From: a virus
IMG/VR virus record: IMGVR_UViG_3300048597_000077
Coordinates: 1-26,953 of that record
Reading direction: 5' to 3' (one strand)
Length of the DNA: 26,953 nt
Shown here one piece after another: positions 5,768-13,873 of this stretch; position 1 is the stretch's first letter; every line of letters begins with the position of its first letter. The translations under genes and the position numbers were made by a program. The notes under the pieces are model-generated. The model searched no databases, had not been told where the DNA came from, and saw nothing but the letters and a program-made list of their open reading frames with translations.

Positions 5768-7451
5768 CGGCGAGGTCGATTTCGTCCGCATAGCGGACGA
5801 CTACGCGGCCGAGGCGGCGGCAGACAAGAAAGGCAGGAAGTTCGGCAAGTGGGTGCGGCTGGCGGCGCGGCGGTACATCGCCGACCGCAAGCGGGCCCGG
5901 GCCAAGGGTGCGCCGTTCCGGTTCGACCCATGGGCCGCCTGCGACCCGTGCCGGTTCCTTGAGTGCCTCCCGCACGTAGAGGGCACCTGGGGCACGGAGA
6001 CCATCGAGCTGCACCCGGCGCATGTCTTTGCGACGGTGAACATCTTTGGGTTCCGCAACCTGGACGGGTCGCGGCGCTTCACCGATGCGCTGTTCGCGGT
6101 GGCCCGCAAGAACGCAAAGAGCACCTGGGCGGCCGGTGTGGCGCTCTACTGCCAAACTTGCGAGGGCGAGGTGGGGCCGCAGGTGATCTCGGCGGCCACC
6201 ACCGGCAGCCAGGCGCGCATTGTCTGGAGCATCGCAAAGCGGCAGGTCGAGCGGACGCTGGAGCTGAGGGACGCCTTCAACCTGGAGGCCTTCGCCAATT
6301 CCATCGCCAGCTGGAAGAACGGCGGGTCCTTCAAGCCCATCAACGCCAAGGCATCGACGCAGGACGGCCTCAACCCGAGCTGCGTGGTGCTGGACGAGCT
6401 GCACGCCCACAAGACCCACGACCTGCTCAACGTCCTGAAGTCGGCCGCCGGCGCCCGTCGCTCGCCGCTGTTCCTGCTCACGACGACCGAGGGCTACGAG
6501 TCCCCCGGGCCGTGGGCGGAGGAACGCAAGTTCGCGCAGCAGGTGCTCGAAGGCGCGGTCGAGGCTGACCACTACTTCGCGGTGATCTACGCGCTGGACG
6601 ACAAGGACGACCTGTTCAACCCGGCGGTGTGGATCAAGGCCAACCCGCTGATGGACGTGAACCCGGTGCTGGCTGAAAAGCTGCGCACCGACGCCATCGA
6701 GGCCAAGGCCAAGCCGGGCAAGCTGGCCGAGTTCAGCATCAAGCGTTGCAACCGGCCGGCGGCGAGCGCCAGCAGCTGGGTGGATCTGCCGCGGTGGATC
6801 GCCTGCGATGGCGCGGTGGATCTGGACTGGCTGGCGGGCTACCCCTGCACGGCGGCGTTCGACCTGTCGAGCACCACCGACCTCACGGCCTGGCGGCTGG
6901 TGTGGCGGGTGGAGGGCAAGACCTACACCTGGGGCCGGCGCTGGGTGCCGCAGGACGCGGTGGCGCAGCGGTCGGTACGCGGGACGGTGCCCTACCAGGC
7001 CTGGGTGGCTGGCGGGCACATGACCCAGACCGAGGGCGACGTGGTGGATTACGCCGTGGTCGAGGCGGCCATCCGGGCAGACGTGGAGCGGTTCAAGCCC
7101 ACGGTGATCGCCTACGACAGCTGGAACGCGCAGGACCTGGTGAACCGCCTCACGGCGGACGAGCTGCCCCTGGTGCAGTTCATCCAAGGCCCACGCAGCT
7201 ACCACCCGGCCATGCAGGAGCTGGAGCGGATCTATCGCGGCGGGAACCTCTGCCACGGTGGCGACCCGGTGCTGCGCTGGTGCGCGGCCAACCTGGTGGC
7301 GCGCTCCGACGCAAACCTCAACACCGCGCCGGACAAGAAGCGCAGCGCGGAAAAAATCGACGACATGGTGGCGCTGCTGATGGCGCTCGGCGTGTCCCTG
7401 ACCCCGGGTGACGACGGGGACTACATAGACGAAATGGTGATGGGAATCTAA
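5700..7451 (+). CDS. Terminase large subunit
   Basis: A 583-residue packaging motor of the Terminase_1/HK97 type. The ATPase domain has a Walker A variant ARKNAKST (135-142), Walker B VVLDELH (229-235) and the coupling motif LLTTTEG (259-265). The nuclease domain shows the expected acidic residues: D388 (AFDLSSTTD), D473 (AYDSW) and D554-D555 (KIDDMV). It pumps DNA into the prohead and cuts concatemers. GTG 5700 is chosen because the conserved segment DFVRIADDYA...WVRLAARRYIAD begins before any later start. The Walker A has Ala where Gly is more usual. The TAA overlaps the portal ATG. Confidence 0.95.
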   Translation: MPKRKPPAASSPASASARPRDADGEVDFVRIADDYAAEAAADKKGRKFGKWVRLAARRYIADRKRARAKGAPFRFDPWAACDPCRFLECLPHVEGTWGTETIELHPAHVFATVNIFGFRNLDGSRRFTDALFAVARKNAKSTWAAGVALYCQTCEGEVGPQVISAATTGSQARIVWSIAKRQVERTLELRDAFNLEAFANSIASWKNGGSFKPINAKASTQDGLNPSCVVLDELHAHKTHDLLNVLKSAAGARRSPLFLLTTTEGYESPGPWAEERKFAQQVLEGAVEADHYFAVIYALDDKDDLFNPAVWIKANPLMDVNPVLAEKLRTDAIEAKAKPGKLAEFSIKRCNRPAASASSWVDLPRWIACDGAVDLDWLAGYPCTAAFDLSSTTDLTAWRLVWRVEGKTYTWGRRWVPQDAVAQRSVRGTVPYQAWVAGGHMTQTEGDVVDYAVVEAAIRADVERFKPTVIAYDSWNAQDLVNRLTADELPLVQFIQGPRSYHPAMQELERIYRGGNLCHGGDPVLRWCAANLVARSDANLNTAPDKKRSAEKIDDMVALLMALGVSLTPGDDGDYIDEMVMGI

Positions 7452-8722
7452 TGGGCGCACTCGACAAGATGCTGGGTGCGGTCGGCCTTTCCCGGCGATC
7501 CACGCTCGCCACCCCTGAGTCCTGGATGTGGGAGGCGCTGGGCGCTTCCCGTACCGGGTCCGGCGTGGAAGTTTCGCCCGAGTCGGCCATGCGCCTGAGC
7601 CCGGTGTGGGCCTGCGTCCGGCTGCTCTCGGAGACCACCGCCACGCTGCCGCTGCATGTGTACGAGCGGCAGGAAGGCGGGCTGGGCAAGCGGGCCGACG
7701 ACAGCGCCCAGGCGCAGCTGATGGCGCAGCCTTCGCCCATGCTGACCGGCGTGCAGCTGCTCGAAGTGATGATGGGCCACGTGCTGCTCTGGGGTAATGC
7801 CTACGCGGCAATCCTGAGAAACGGCAGCGGCCAGCCCATCGAGATCGTGCCGATCCTTCCGCAGTTCGTCCGGGTCTACCTCACCGAGGCCCGCCGGCTG
7901 GTCTACGACGTGGTGCTGCCGGGCGACAACCTGCCCGTGCGCATGGACCAGGCGGACGTGATTCACGTGGCAGGCCTGAGCTTCGACGGGATCAAAGGCC
8001 TGAGCGTGGTCCGCTACGCCGCCCAGTCCATCGGGCTGGGCATCGCGGCCGAGACCTACGGCGCCAACTTCTTTGGCAACGCCTCGCAGCCTGCGGGCTT
8101 CATCAGCGTGCCGGAAAAGCTGACCAAGGAACAAGCCGAGACCCTGCGCAGCCAGTGGCAGTCGATCTATGGCGGGCTCGGTGGCGCGCACAAGACGGCC
8201 GTAATCCCGAACGGTGGCAAGTTCGAGAAAATCACCATCCCGAACAACGAAGCGCAGTTCCTCGAATCCCGCAAGTTCCAGATCACCGACATCGCCCGCT
8301 GGTTCCGGGTGCCGCCGCACATGATCGGCGACCTTGAGCGGGCCACGTTCAGCAACATCGAGCACCAGTCCCTTGAGTTCGTGCAGCACAGCATCCGGCC
8401 CTGGCTGGTGCGCATCGAGAACGAACTCAACCGCAAGCTGTTTCCCCCGGTGGCCGTCGCCCTGCGCGGGGACGCCATCGAGACCGCCCCGAGCCCGTAC
8501 TACTTCGAGTTCACGGTCGAGGGCCTGCTGCGGGGCGATCAGAAGTCCCGATCCGAGTATTACGTCAAGGCCCGCCAGTGGGGCTGGCTGAGCGTGAACG
8601 ACATCCGGCGACTCGAAAACATGCCGCCCGTAGAGGGCGGAGATACCTACCTCACCCCGCTGAACATGCAGCCGCTGACGGCCTCGGGTGATGCACCAGA
8701 AGGTGACCAAGATGAACCCTGA
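7451..8722 (+). CDS. Portal protein, HK97 family
   Basis: A 423-residue protein of normal HK97-portal length. Recognisable segments are AMRLSPVWACVRLLSETTAT near the N-terminus, LLEVMMGHVLLWGNAYAAIL, the IHVAGLSFDG stretch, FQITDIARWFRVPPHMIGD and the helical NIEHQSLEFVQHSIRPWLVR. Twelve copies form the ring through which DNA enters and leaves the head and to which the connector binds. It lies in the standard order TerL-portal-protease-capsid. Confidence 0.95.
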   Translation: MGALDKMLGAVGLSRRSTLATPESWMWEALGASRTGSGVEVSPESAMRLSPVWACVRLLSETTATLPLHVYERQEGGLGKRADDSAQAQLMAQPSPMLTGVQLLEVMMGHVLLWGNAYAAILRNGSGQPIEIVPILPQFVRVYLTEARRLVYDVVLPGDNLPVRMDQADVIHVAGLSFDGIKGLSVVRYAAQSIGLGIAAETYGANFFGNASQPAGFISVPEKLTKEQAETLRSQWQSIYGGLGGAHKTAVIPNGGKFEKITIPNNEAQFLESRKFQITDIARWFRVPPHMIGDLERATFSNIEHQSLEFVQHSIRPWLVRIENELNRKLFPPVAVALRGDAIETAPSPYYFEFTVEGLLRGDQKSRSEYYVKARQWGWLSVNDIRRLENMPPVEGGDTYLTPLNMQPLTASGDAPEGDQDEP

Positions 8723-9314
8723 GATTGAAAAGCGGATGCACGTGGGCGACCTGAAGGTCGAACGCGCCGAGGGCGAGCCGCCCAAGATTCGCGGCTACGC
8801 GGCCGTGTTCAACTCGCTGAGCGAGGACCTGGGCGGCTTCCGCGAGCAGATCAGCGTGGGCGCCTTCGCCGACGCGATGGGCCGGGATGATGTGCGGGCG
8901 CTGGTGAACCACGACCCCAACCTGGTGCTGGGCCGGAACAAGTCCGGCACCCTGGTCATGCGCGAGGACGGCACGGGCCTGTCGGTGGAGATCACCCCGC
9001 CCGACACCCAGGCGGCCCGCGACCTGGTGGCGCTGATGGAGCGGGGCGACGTGAGCCAGATGTCCTTCGCCTTCACGGTGTCCAAGGAGGATCAGTCCTG
9101 GGAGCGCAGCGGCACCGGCCCTTGGCTTCGCACCATCCGCAAGGTGGCGCGCCTGTTCGACGTGAGCGTGGTCACGTACCCCGCCTATGCGGCCACCAGC
9201 GCGGCGGTGCGGGCCCTTGAACAGCACCAGCAGGAAACGGCGACCCCGCCGGATGCCTGCCCGACGCTGCGCGGCCACCTGATCACCGCCTACGAGAAAG
9301 ACGCCATCGGCTAA
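8712..9314 (+). CDS. Prohead maturation protease, HK97/U35 family
   Basis: A 200-residue serine protease that cleaves the capsid delta domain and itself inside the prohead. Catalytic candidates are H67 in LVNHDPN and S118 in QMSFAF. The N-terminal IRGYAAVFNSLSEDLGGFRE and the later VARLFDVSVVTYPAYA are typical of the family. ATG 8712 is preferred because AAGGTG lies six bases upstream; GTG 8688 and ATG 8691 would overlap the portal gene more deeply. A strong terminator follows. Confidence 0.93.
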   Translation: MNPEIEKRMHVGDLKVERAEGEPPKIRGYAAVFNSLSEDLGGFREQISVGAFADAMGRDDVRALVNHDPNLVLGRNKSGTLVMREDGTGLSVEITPPDTQAARDLVALMERGDVSQMSFAFTVSKEDQSWERSGTGPWLRTIRKVARLFDVSVVTYPAYAATSAAVRALEQHQQETATPPDACPTLRGHLITAYEKDAIG

Positions 9315-9338
9315 CCGGCCGCCCCTTCCACCTTCCCG

Positions 9339-9367
9339 AAGCCCCGCCCAGTGCGGGGCTTTTTGTT
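9339..9367 (+). terminator. Strong hairpin terminator between protease and capsid genes
   Basis: AAGCCCCGC (9339-9347) and GCGGGGCTT (9353-9361) form a perfect 9-bp stem with a 5-base loop, followed by a T-rich run. It lies inside the late operon, so it must be leaky, or bypassed by antitermination, for capsid synthesis unless a local promoter exists. Confidence 0.85.
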
Positions 9368-9380
9368 TTCACCGCTCCGC

Positions 9381-9423
9381 GTCACGGGCGCGCGGTCGGC
9401 TTGCGCTTTCCACAGCCCGTGAC
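9381..9423 (+). repeat. Inverted repeat upstream of the capsid gene
   Basis: GTCACGGGC (9381-9389) is exactly complementary to GCCCGTGAC (9415-9423) with a 25-base loop. It lies just upstream of the capsid ribosome site (GGAG at 9435-9438). It could fold at the 5' end of capsid mRNA and protect it, or be a protein-binding dyad. I see no convincing promoter around it. Confidence 0.5.
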
Positions 9424-9447
9424 ACCTACCCCCTGGAGATTGAAACA

Positions 9448-10737
9448 ATGAGCATCAAGCTGAACCAGCTCCGCGACCTGCGGAACAACGCTGTCAAGGA
9501 AATGCGCGACCTGCACGAGGCGGCCGAAAATGAGAACCGTGGGTTCTCGGCCGACGAGCTGCAGAAGTTCAACACCGCCCGCGCCAGCGTGGACGACATC
9601 GAAGCCCGCATGAAGCGCGAGGCCGAGCTGTCCGATGCCGAGGCCGCCAACGCCAAGGCCGTGGAAGGCACCCGCGAGGACGCCGACGCCCGCGCCGCCA
9701 TGAAGGGCCGCGAAGCCCCGGCCACCGCCTACGACAAGGCCTTCCGCAACTACCTGCTCAACGGCCAGCAGGGCCTGAGCAACGAGGAGCGCGGCCTGCT
9801 GTCCGAGAAGCGCGACCTCTCGCTCACCCCCGCGTCCGGTGGCTTCACCGTTCCGCAGGGCTTCTACGCGACCTTGGTCGAGGCGCAGCGTGAGTACGGC
9901 GCGTTTCTGAACCCGGGCGTGGCCACCATCCTCGACACCGACTCGGGCAACCCGATGCCGGTCCCGCTTGAGGACGACACCGCCAACGCCGCGCAGATCG
10001 TGGCGGAAGCGGCCTCGCTCACCACCTCCACCGACGCGGTGTTCGCCAACATCACCCTGGGCGCCTTCACGTACCGCTCGCTGGTGCGCGTCTCGCTCGA
10101 GCTGCTGCAGGACTCCGCGTTCGACCTGGAGGCCTACATCGCCCGCAAGCTGGGCATCCGCCTGGGTCGCGGCTTTAACGCGGGCGCCACGGTGGGCACC
10201 GGCACCGGCCAGCCGGCCGGCCTGTTCAACGCCACGGTGGGCGCAAACATCGGTGTGACGGCCCCGACCGGCAACACGGTGAACTTCCCGTACCTGTCGC
10301 TGGTGGACCTGGAGCACTCGGTGGACCCGGCCTACCGCCGCAACGCCCAGTGGATGTTCGGTGACGGCGTGCTGCAGGCCCTCAAGCGCCAGCTGGACTC
10401 GCAGAACCGCCCGATCTGGCAGCCGAACTTTGGCACCAGCACGGACGGCAACAGCCCGTTCACCGCGTTCCCCGGCACCATCCTGGGCTACCGCTACACC
10501 ATCAACCAGGACGCTCCGGTGCAGGCCGCCAACGCCCGCGCTCTGGCCTTCGGCGATATGAGCTACTACATGGTGCGCCGCGTGCGGAACATGATGCTCA
10601 TCCGCGCCGACCAGCGCTTCATCGACCAGGGCCAGATCGGCTTCTACGTGTTCGCCCGCCTCGATGGCCGCTTCGCCAACCCGACCGCGGTTGCGGCTCG
10701 CTCGCCGATCCGTCTGGGCCAGAACTCCGCGACTTAA
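9448..10737 (+). CDS. Major capsid protein, HK97 family
   Basis: A 429-residue protein with GGAG nine bases before the ATG. Residues 1 to about 115 are charged and helical (LRDLRNNAVKEMRDLHEAAE and on), the delta domain that acts as scaffold and is removed by the protease. The body starts near LSLTPASGGFTVPQGF and contains the usual HK97-fold stretches FTYRSLVRVSLELLQDSAFD, RRNAQWMFGDGVLQALKRQL and a C-terminal FYVFARLDGRFANPTAV. It builds the icosahedral shell. The closest matches I would expect are HK97/phiC31-type capsids with no separate scaffold gene, and none is seen here. Confidence 0.95.
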   Translation: MSIKLNQLRDLRNNAVKEMRDLHEAAENENRGFSADELQKFNTARASVDDIEARMKREAELSDAEAANAKAVEGTREDADARAAMKGREAPATAYDKAFRNYLLNGQQGLSNEERGLLSEKRDLSLTPASGGFTVPQGFYATLVEAQREYGAFLNPGVATILDTDSGNPMPVPLEDDTANAAQIVAEAASLTTSTDAVFANITLGAFTYRSLVRVSLELLQDSAFDLEAYIARKLGIRLGRGFNAGATVGTGTGQPAGLFNATVGANIGVTAPTGNTVNFPYLSLVDLEHSVDPAYRRNAQWMFGDGVLQALKRQLDSQNRPIWQPNFGTSTDGNSPFTAFPGTILGYRYTINQDAPVQAANARALAFGDMSYYMVRRVRNMMLIRADQRFIDQGQIGFYVFARLDGRFANPTAVAARSPIRLGQNSAT

Positions 10738-10754
10738 TCGCGGCGCAAAAGGGC

Positions 10755-10778
10755 GCCCTCGGCCTTCGGGCCGGGGGC
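10755..10778 (+). other. UUCG-capped hairpin after the capsid gene
   Basis: Ten paired bases (GCCCTCGGCC with GGCCGGGGGC, one T-G pair) close a TTCG tetraloop, an unusually stable RNA hairpin. No T run follows, so it is not a normal terminator. A likely role is to protect the 3' end of capsid mRNA or to mark a processing boundary. Confidence 0.6.
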
Positions 10779-10800
10779 CTTCCCCCTCACGGAGCGCATC

Positions 10801-10983
10801 ATGAGCAAGCAGAAAAAGCAGGAGGGCCTTGTCGAGGTCCGTGTCCTGCGTGACAGTTACTTGGGCCTATGGGGCCAGGTGATCGAGATTCCCGCCGAGA
10901 TCGTGGCCGGGGCGGAGAAAGATGGTCTGGTCGATGCTTCGGTGGAAGCCGTCGCCTCTGCCAAAGCTGCGGCCGAGGGCTAA
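10801..10983 (+). CDS. Small protein following the capsid gene
   Basis: A 60-residue protein with GGAG about ten bases before the ATG. It starts with lysines (MSKQKKQEG), has a beta-like VEVRVLRDSYLGLWGQVIEI and a helical Ala-rich end. Small proteins of this shape often follow the capsid gene in HK97-type phages, where they may be minor head components. I cannot assign a family or role. Confidence 0.6.
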   Translation: MSKQKKQEGLVEVRVLRDSYLGLWGQVIEIPAEIVAGAEKDGLVDASVEAVASAKAAAEG

Positions 10984-10986
10984 GCC

Positions 10987-11397
10987 ATGGCCAACGCGCT
11001 GTATCCCAAGTGGAAAGAGGCCCTGATCGGCGGTGGCGCCAACGCTGCGCTGACCGGCACGGTTCGCGCCGTCCTGATCGACGCGGCCGACTACACCTAC
11101 AGCGCCGCGCACGAGTTCCTGACCTCGGTCATTGCGGGCGCCCGCGTGGGCACGCCGCAGACCCTGGGCACCAAGACCTTCACCGACGGCGTGTTCGACG
11201 CTGCCGACATCACCTTCCCGACCGTCACCGGCGATCCGTCGGAGGCGATCCTGCTCTACATCGACACCGGCGTGGAGGCGACCTCGCGCCTGGTGGCGTA
11301 CCTCGACACCGGATTCACCGGCCTGCCCGTGACCCCCAGCGGTGGCGACATCACCGTGGCCTGGGACAACGGCACCAACCGCATCTTCCGGATCTGA
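10987..11397 (+). CDS. Conserved phage head-region protein, unknown role
   Basis: A 136-residue protein, beta-rich with a typical MANALYPKWKEALIGGG start, a middle of SAAHEFLTSVIAGARVG and TLGTKTFTDGVFDAADITF, and an end of GLPVTPSGGDITVAWDNGTN. I have seen this pattern in many siphophage head-tail regions annotated as hypothetical; it is probably a structural or decoration protein. It follows the preceding gene by three bases with GAGG as ribosome site. Confidence 0.65.
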   Translation: MANALYPKWKEALIGGGANAALTGTVRAVLIDAADYTYSAAHEFLTSVIAGARVGTPQTLGTKTFTDGVFDAADITFPTVTGDPSEAILLYIDTGVEATSRLVAYLDTGFTGLPVTPSGGDITVAWDNGTNRIFRI

Positions 11398-11400
11398 TCC

Positions 11401-12234
11401 ATGGCCATCACCACCCGCGACCAGCTCATCGACGCGCTGGCCAACAACTCCAGCCGCATCGTGCTGGACAAGGCCTCGCTGGCCAACCAGCTGGCGGGGC
11501 GCTACTGCTCCATGTGGCGGGCCACCGGCCAGCCGGCGCAGGCGGCGATCCCCACGACCGCGGCCATACCCACCAAGGCCCTGACGGGCGCCATGGGTTT
11601 CAACAACCAGACGGCGCCGGCCACCTCGTACATCGGGTGGCTCTGGGCGGTGGGCAGCAACTCGGCGCAAGGGTTGGAGATCCACGACCGTGTGGCGCAC
11701 CTGGGCGGTCTGGTGCTCAACATCACCACCTCTCAGACGGTGACGGGCTTGGATCTCTCCACGCTCGGCCTGGTGGCGGACCGCCGCGGCGATGCCAACT
11801 ACAGCGACCTGCAGTGGTGGCTGGAGGTTTACACCGACGGCGGCGCCACGGCCTCCAACGCCACCATCAACGTCACCTACAACGACGCAAGCACCGGCAA
11901 CCTGTCGGTGGTGGCAGTCGGCGGCACCATCCGCGCCGGCATGATGTTCCCGCTTACCCCGCTGATCCCGAGCGCTGACCAGGGCAAGTTCATCCGGGGC
12001 ATCAACTCGGTGATTCTGTCGGCCAGCACCACGGTTGCCGGCAACTTCGGGTTCACCTGCACGCGCCCGCGCACCGCGGTCGAAATGGGCTTGGCCAACC
12101 TGCCCAACATCCGCGACTGGGCGCAGCTGGGCCTGCCCGAGGTTCCGAACGACGCGTGCCTGCAGGTGGTGGTGCTGCCTTCCACTACCAGCAGCGGCAC
12201 CATCCGAGGTGGCGGCAAGATTCCGCACGGGTAA
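11401..12234 (+). CDS. Conserved phage structural protein, unknown role
   Basis: A 277-residue protein. The first 60 residues are helical and then Ala/Pro-rich (ITTRDQLIDALANNSSRIVL). The rest is beta-rich with many Thr, Ser, Gly and Asn, as in jelly-roll or Ig-like virion proteins, for example LVLNITTSQTVTGLDLSTLG and DLQWWLEVYTDGGA. It sits between the 136-residue protein and the repeat protein in the head region, so a minor capsid, decoration or head-fibre protein is likely. I do not recognise a specific family. Confidence 0.65.
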   Translation: MAITTRDQLIDALANNSSRIVLDKASLANQLAGRYCSMWRATGQPAQAAIPTTAAIPTKALTGAMGFNNQTAPATSYIGWLWAVGSNSAQGLEIHDRVAHLGGLVLNITTSQTVTGLDLSTLGLVADRRGDANYSDLQWWLEVYTDGGATASNATINVTYNDASTGNLSVVAVGGTIRAGMMFPLTPLIPSADQGKFIRGINSVILSASTTVAGNFGFTCTRPRTAVEMGLANLPNIRDWAQLGLPEVPNDACLQVVVLPSTTSSGTIRGGGKIPHG

Positions 12235-12237
12235 GCC

Positions 12238-12984
12238 ATGACCATCCGCAACCCGGCCGACGAGAACCGCGTCCGGGGCGGCGCGGATGTCTGGGACGAC
12301 GGCCCGGCCGGCCAGCTGCTCACGCTGGAGTTCTTTGGCGGCCCGGTTGACGTCACCATCGTCGGCACGGGGTTCGCCAGCGCCAACGCCTTCGGCGCGG
12401 GCACGGTGTCGAATGCCGGTGGCGCCCAGACCATCACGCAGACGGCGGGCTTCGTCGATGCGGATGCGTTCGGTGCGGGCGCCCTGGTGCTGCGCCTGGC
12501 CGGCACAGGCTTCAGCGACCCGGACGCCTTCGGTACGGGCGGGGTATCCACCCGGCTCACCGGCACTGGGTTCACTGATCCGGACGCCTTTGGCAGCGGC
12601 TCGCTGGCCCTGCGGCTGGCGGGGCTGGGGTTCCTGGACCCGGATGCCTTCGGCGCCGGCACCGTGGCGGCGCTGCCGCCTGCGCAGACCATCACCCAGA
12701 CCGCAGGCTTCGCGGATCCTGATGCGTTCGGCGCGGCGGCTATCCGGTTGTGGCTGCAGCAAATCGCCGGGCTGGACTCCAGCAATGCCTTCGGGCAGGG
12801 CGCGCTCACGGTCACGGGCGGGCTGGTGCGAGGCCCGCTCCGGCGCTCGCCGCTGCGCCCACAGAACGATGAAACCCGGCCCGGCGAGGCAACGGCCACC
12901 CGGGCCATGGACGCGCCCAGTGCGCGCACTTCCACCGACATGAAACGGCCGGCGGATGCCGCACGGGTCAGGGACAAAGCATGA
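12238..12984 (+). CDS. Tandem-repeat virion protein with DAFG repeats
   Basis: A 248-residue protein. Residues 43-192 are built of seven copies of a motif like G-F-x-D-P-D-A-F-G-x-G-x-V/L. Copies starting at residues 71, 91, 111 and 131 are exactly 20 residues apart; those before 71 and after 131 are 26 apart because they carry an added A-Q-T-I-T-Q-T piece. The end (residues about 198-248) is charged and looks disordered, with many Arg, Pro and Asp. Related I-A-S-x-E-A-F-G repeats occur in other phage structural proteins, so a repeated beta fold exposed on the particle is plausible. The stop overlaps the connector ATG. Role on head or neck is inferred from position only. Confidence 0.7.
   Translation: MTIRNPADENRVRGGADVWDDGPAGQLLTLEFFGGPVDVTIVGTGFASANAFGAGTVSNAGGAQTITQTAGFVDADAFGAGALVLRLAGTGFSDPDAFGTGGVSTRLTGTGFTDPDAFGSGSLALRLAGLGFLDPDAFGAGTVAALPPAQTITQTAGFADPDAFGAAAIRLWLQQIAGLDSSNAFGQGALTVTGGLVRGPLRRSPLRPQNDETRPGEATATRAMDAPSARTSTDMKRPADAARVRDKA
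12364..12813 (+). repeat. DNA encoding seven tandem 20/26-residue repeats
   Basis: The region codes for the G-F-x-D-P-D-A-F-G units. At DNA level the units share blocks such as GGACGCCTTCGG or GGATGCCTTCGG but differ in many codons, so the copies are not recent duplications, except that the two A-Q-T-I-T-Q-T pieces are close. Confidence 0.75.
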
Positions 12985-13544
12985 AACTGATCACCCCGCC
13001 AGCGGTTGAGCCGGTCACCCTGGCCGAGGCCAAGGCCCAGCTCCGTATCACCGACACAGCGCAGGACGCCCTGATCACCGGCCTGATCATCGTCGCCCGG
13101 AAGGACTGCGAGAACGAGCTGCAGCGCAGCCTCATCACCCAGACCTGGGAGATCGCCCGCGACAGCTTCCCGGAAGCCATTGAGCTGCTGCGCGGCCCGC
13201 TGCAAAGCGTGGTCAGCGTAAAGTTCGACGACCTCAACGGCACCGAGCAGACGCTCGACCCCATCACCTACCGGGTCGACACCTACCGCCTGACCGGCTG
13301 GCTGCTGCCGGACCCCGACTACTCGTGGCCGGAAACCCGCCGGCACGTCAACGCGGTGCGGGTTCGCTACGTGGCGGGCTACGGGCTGACCGCGGCCGAC
13401 GTGCCGGAGCCGATCCTGCAGTGGATCAAGATTCGGATCGCCCAGCTCTGGGAGCACCGCGAGCAGGTGATCGCCGGCGCCACGGTGGCGCCAGTGCCCT
13501 TCGTGGGCACCCTGCTCGACGAATACCGCGTGCCGGTTTTCTGA
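12981..13544 (+). CDS. Head-tail connector protein (HK97 gp6-like)
   Basis: A 187-residue, mainly helical protein. The start LITPPAVEPVTLAEAKAQLR, then DALITGLIIVARKDCENELQ, the RGPLQSVVSVKFDD strand part and the end EPILQWIKIRIAQLWEHREQ are characteristic of the Phage_connect_1/gp6-like family, which forms the ring below the portal. Some 80 residues in the middle with YRVDTYRLTGWLLPD match the longer members of the family. Confidence 0.9.
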   Translation: MKLITPPAVEPVTLAEAKAQLRITDTAQDALITGLIIVARKDCENELQRSLITQTWEIARDSFPEAIELLRGPLQSVVSVKFDDLNGTEQTLDPITYRVDTYRLTGWLLPDPDYSWPETRRHVNAVRVRYVAGYGLTAADVPEPILQWIKIRIAQLWEHREQVIAGATVAPVPFVGTLLDEYRVPVF

Positions 13545-13873
13545 TGCGCGCCGGGAAGCTCAAGCACTACGTGACCATCCAGCAGCTCGCCTCGAGCCTG
13601 GACGCGAGCGGCAACACCGTGGAGGCCTGGACCGACGTGGCCAGCGTGTGGGCGGACATCGCCCCGCTGAGCGCCCGGGAGTTCATCGCTGCCCAGGGCC
13701 TGCAGTCGCAGGTGGTGGCCCGCATCACCATCCGCTACCGCCCCGACGTGCGCGCCAGCATGCGCGTGAACCACGACGGCGTGATCTACAACATCGCCGG
13801 CGTGCTGGCCGACCCGAACAGCGGGCGGGAATACCTCACCTTGCCGTGCAGCCAGGGGACGAACGATGGATGA
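13544..13873 (+). CDS. Head closure protein (SPP1 gp16 type)
   Basis: A 109-residue beta-barrel protein. MRAGKLKHYVTIQQL, then VEAWTDVASVWADIAPLSAR and the end GVLADPNSGREYLTLPC are the usual features of the phage head-tail adaptor family that closes the head after packaging. Start at ATG 13544 overlaps the connector stop; the end overlaps the next start by eight bases. Confidence 0.9.
   Translation: MRAGKLKHYVTIQQLASSLDASGNTVEAWTDVASVWADIAPLSAREFIAAQGLQSQVVARITIRYRPDVRASMRVNHDGVIYNIAGVLADPNSGREYLTLPCSQGTNDG

Noticed and set aside
5469-7811. A minus-strand open frame of 780 codons opposite the terminase and portal genes
   Set aside because: Its product is rich in Arg, His, Pro and Val without domain marks, and it mirrors three well-identified genes. 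In DNA this rich in G and C, stops are rare in the frame opposite third codon positions.
10867-12762. A minus-strand open frame of 631 codons opposite the decoration-like genes
   Set aside because: Repetitive Arg/Gly/Ala composition and the apparent repeats (for example E-G-I/V-R-I/V-x-E) are the antisense image of the DAFG repeats and other + strand codons.
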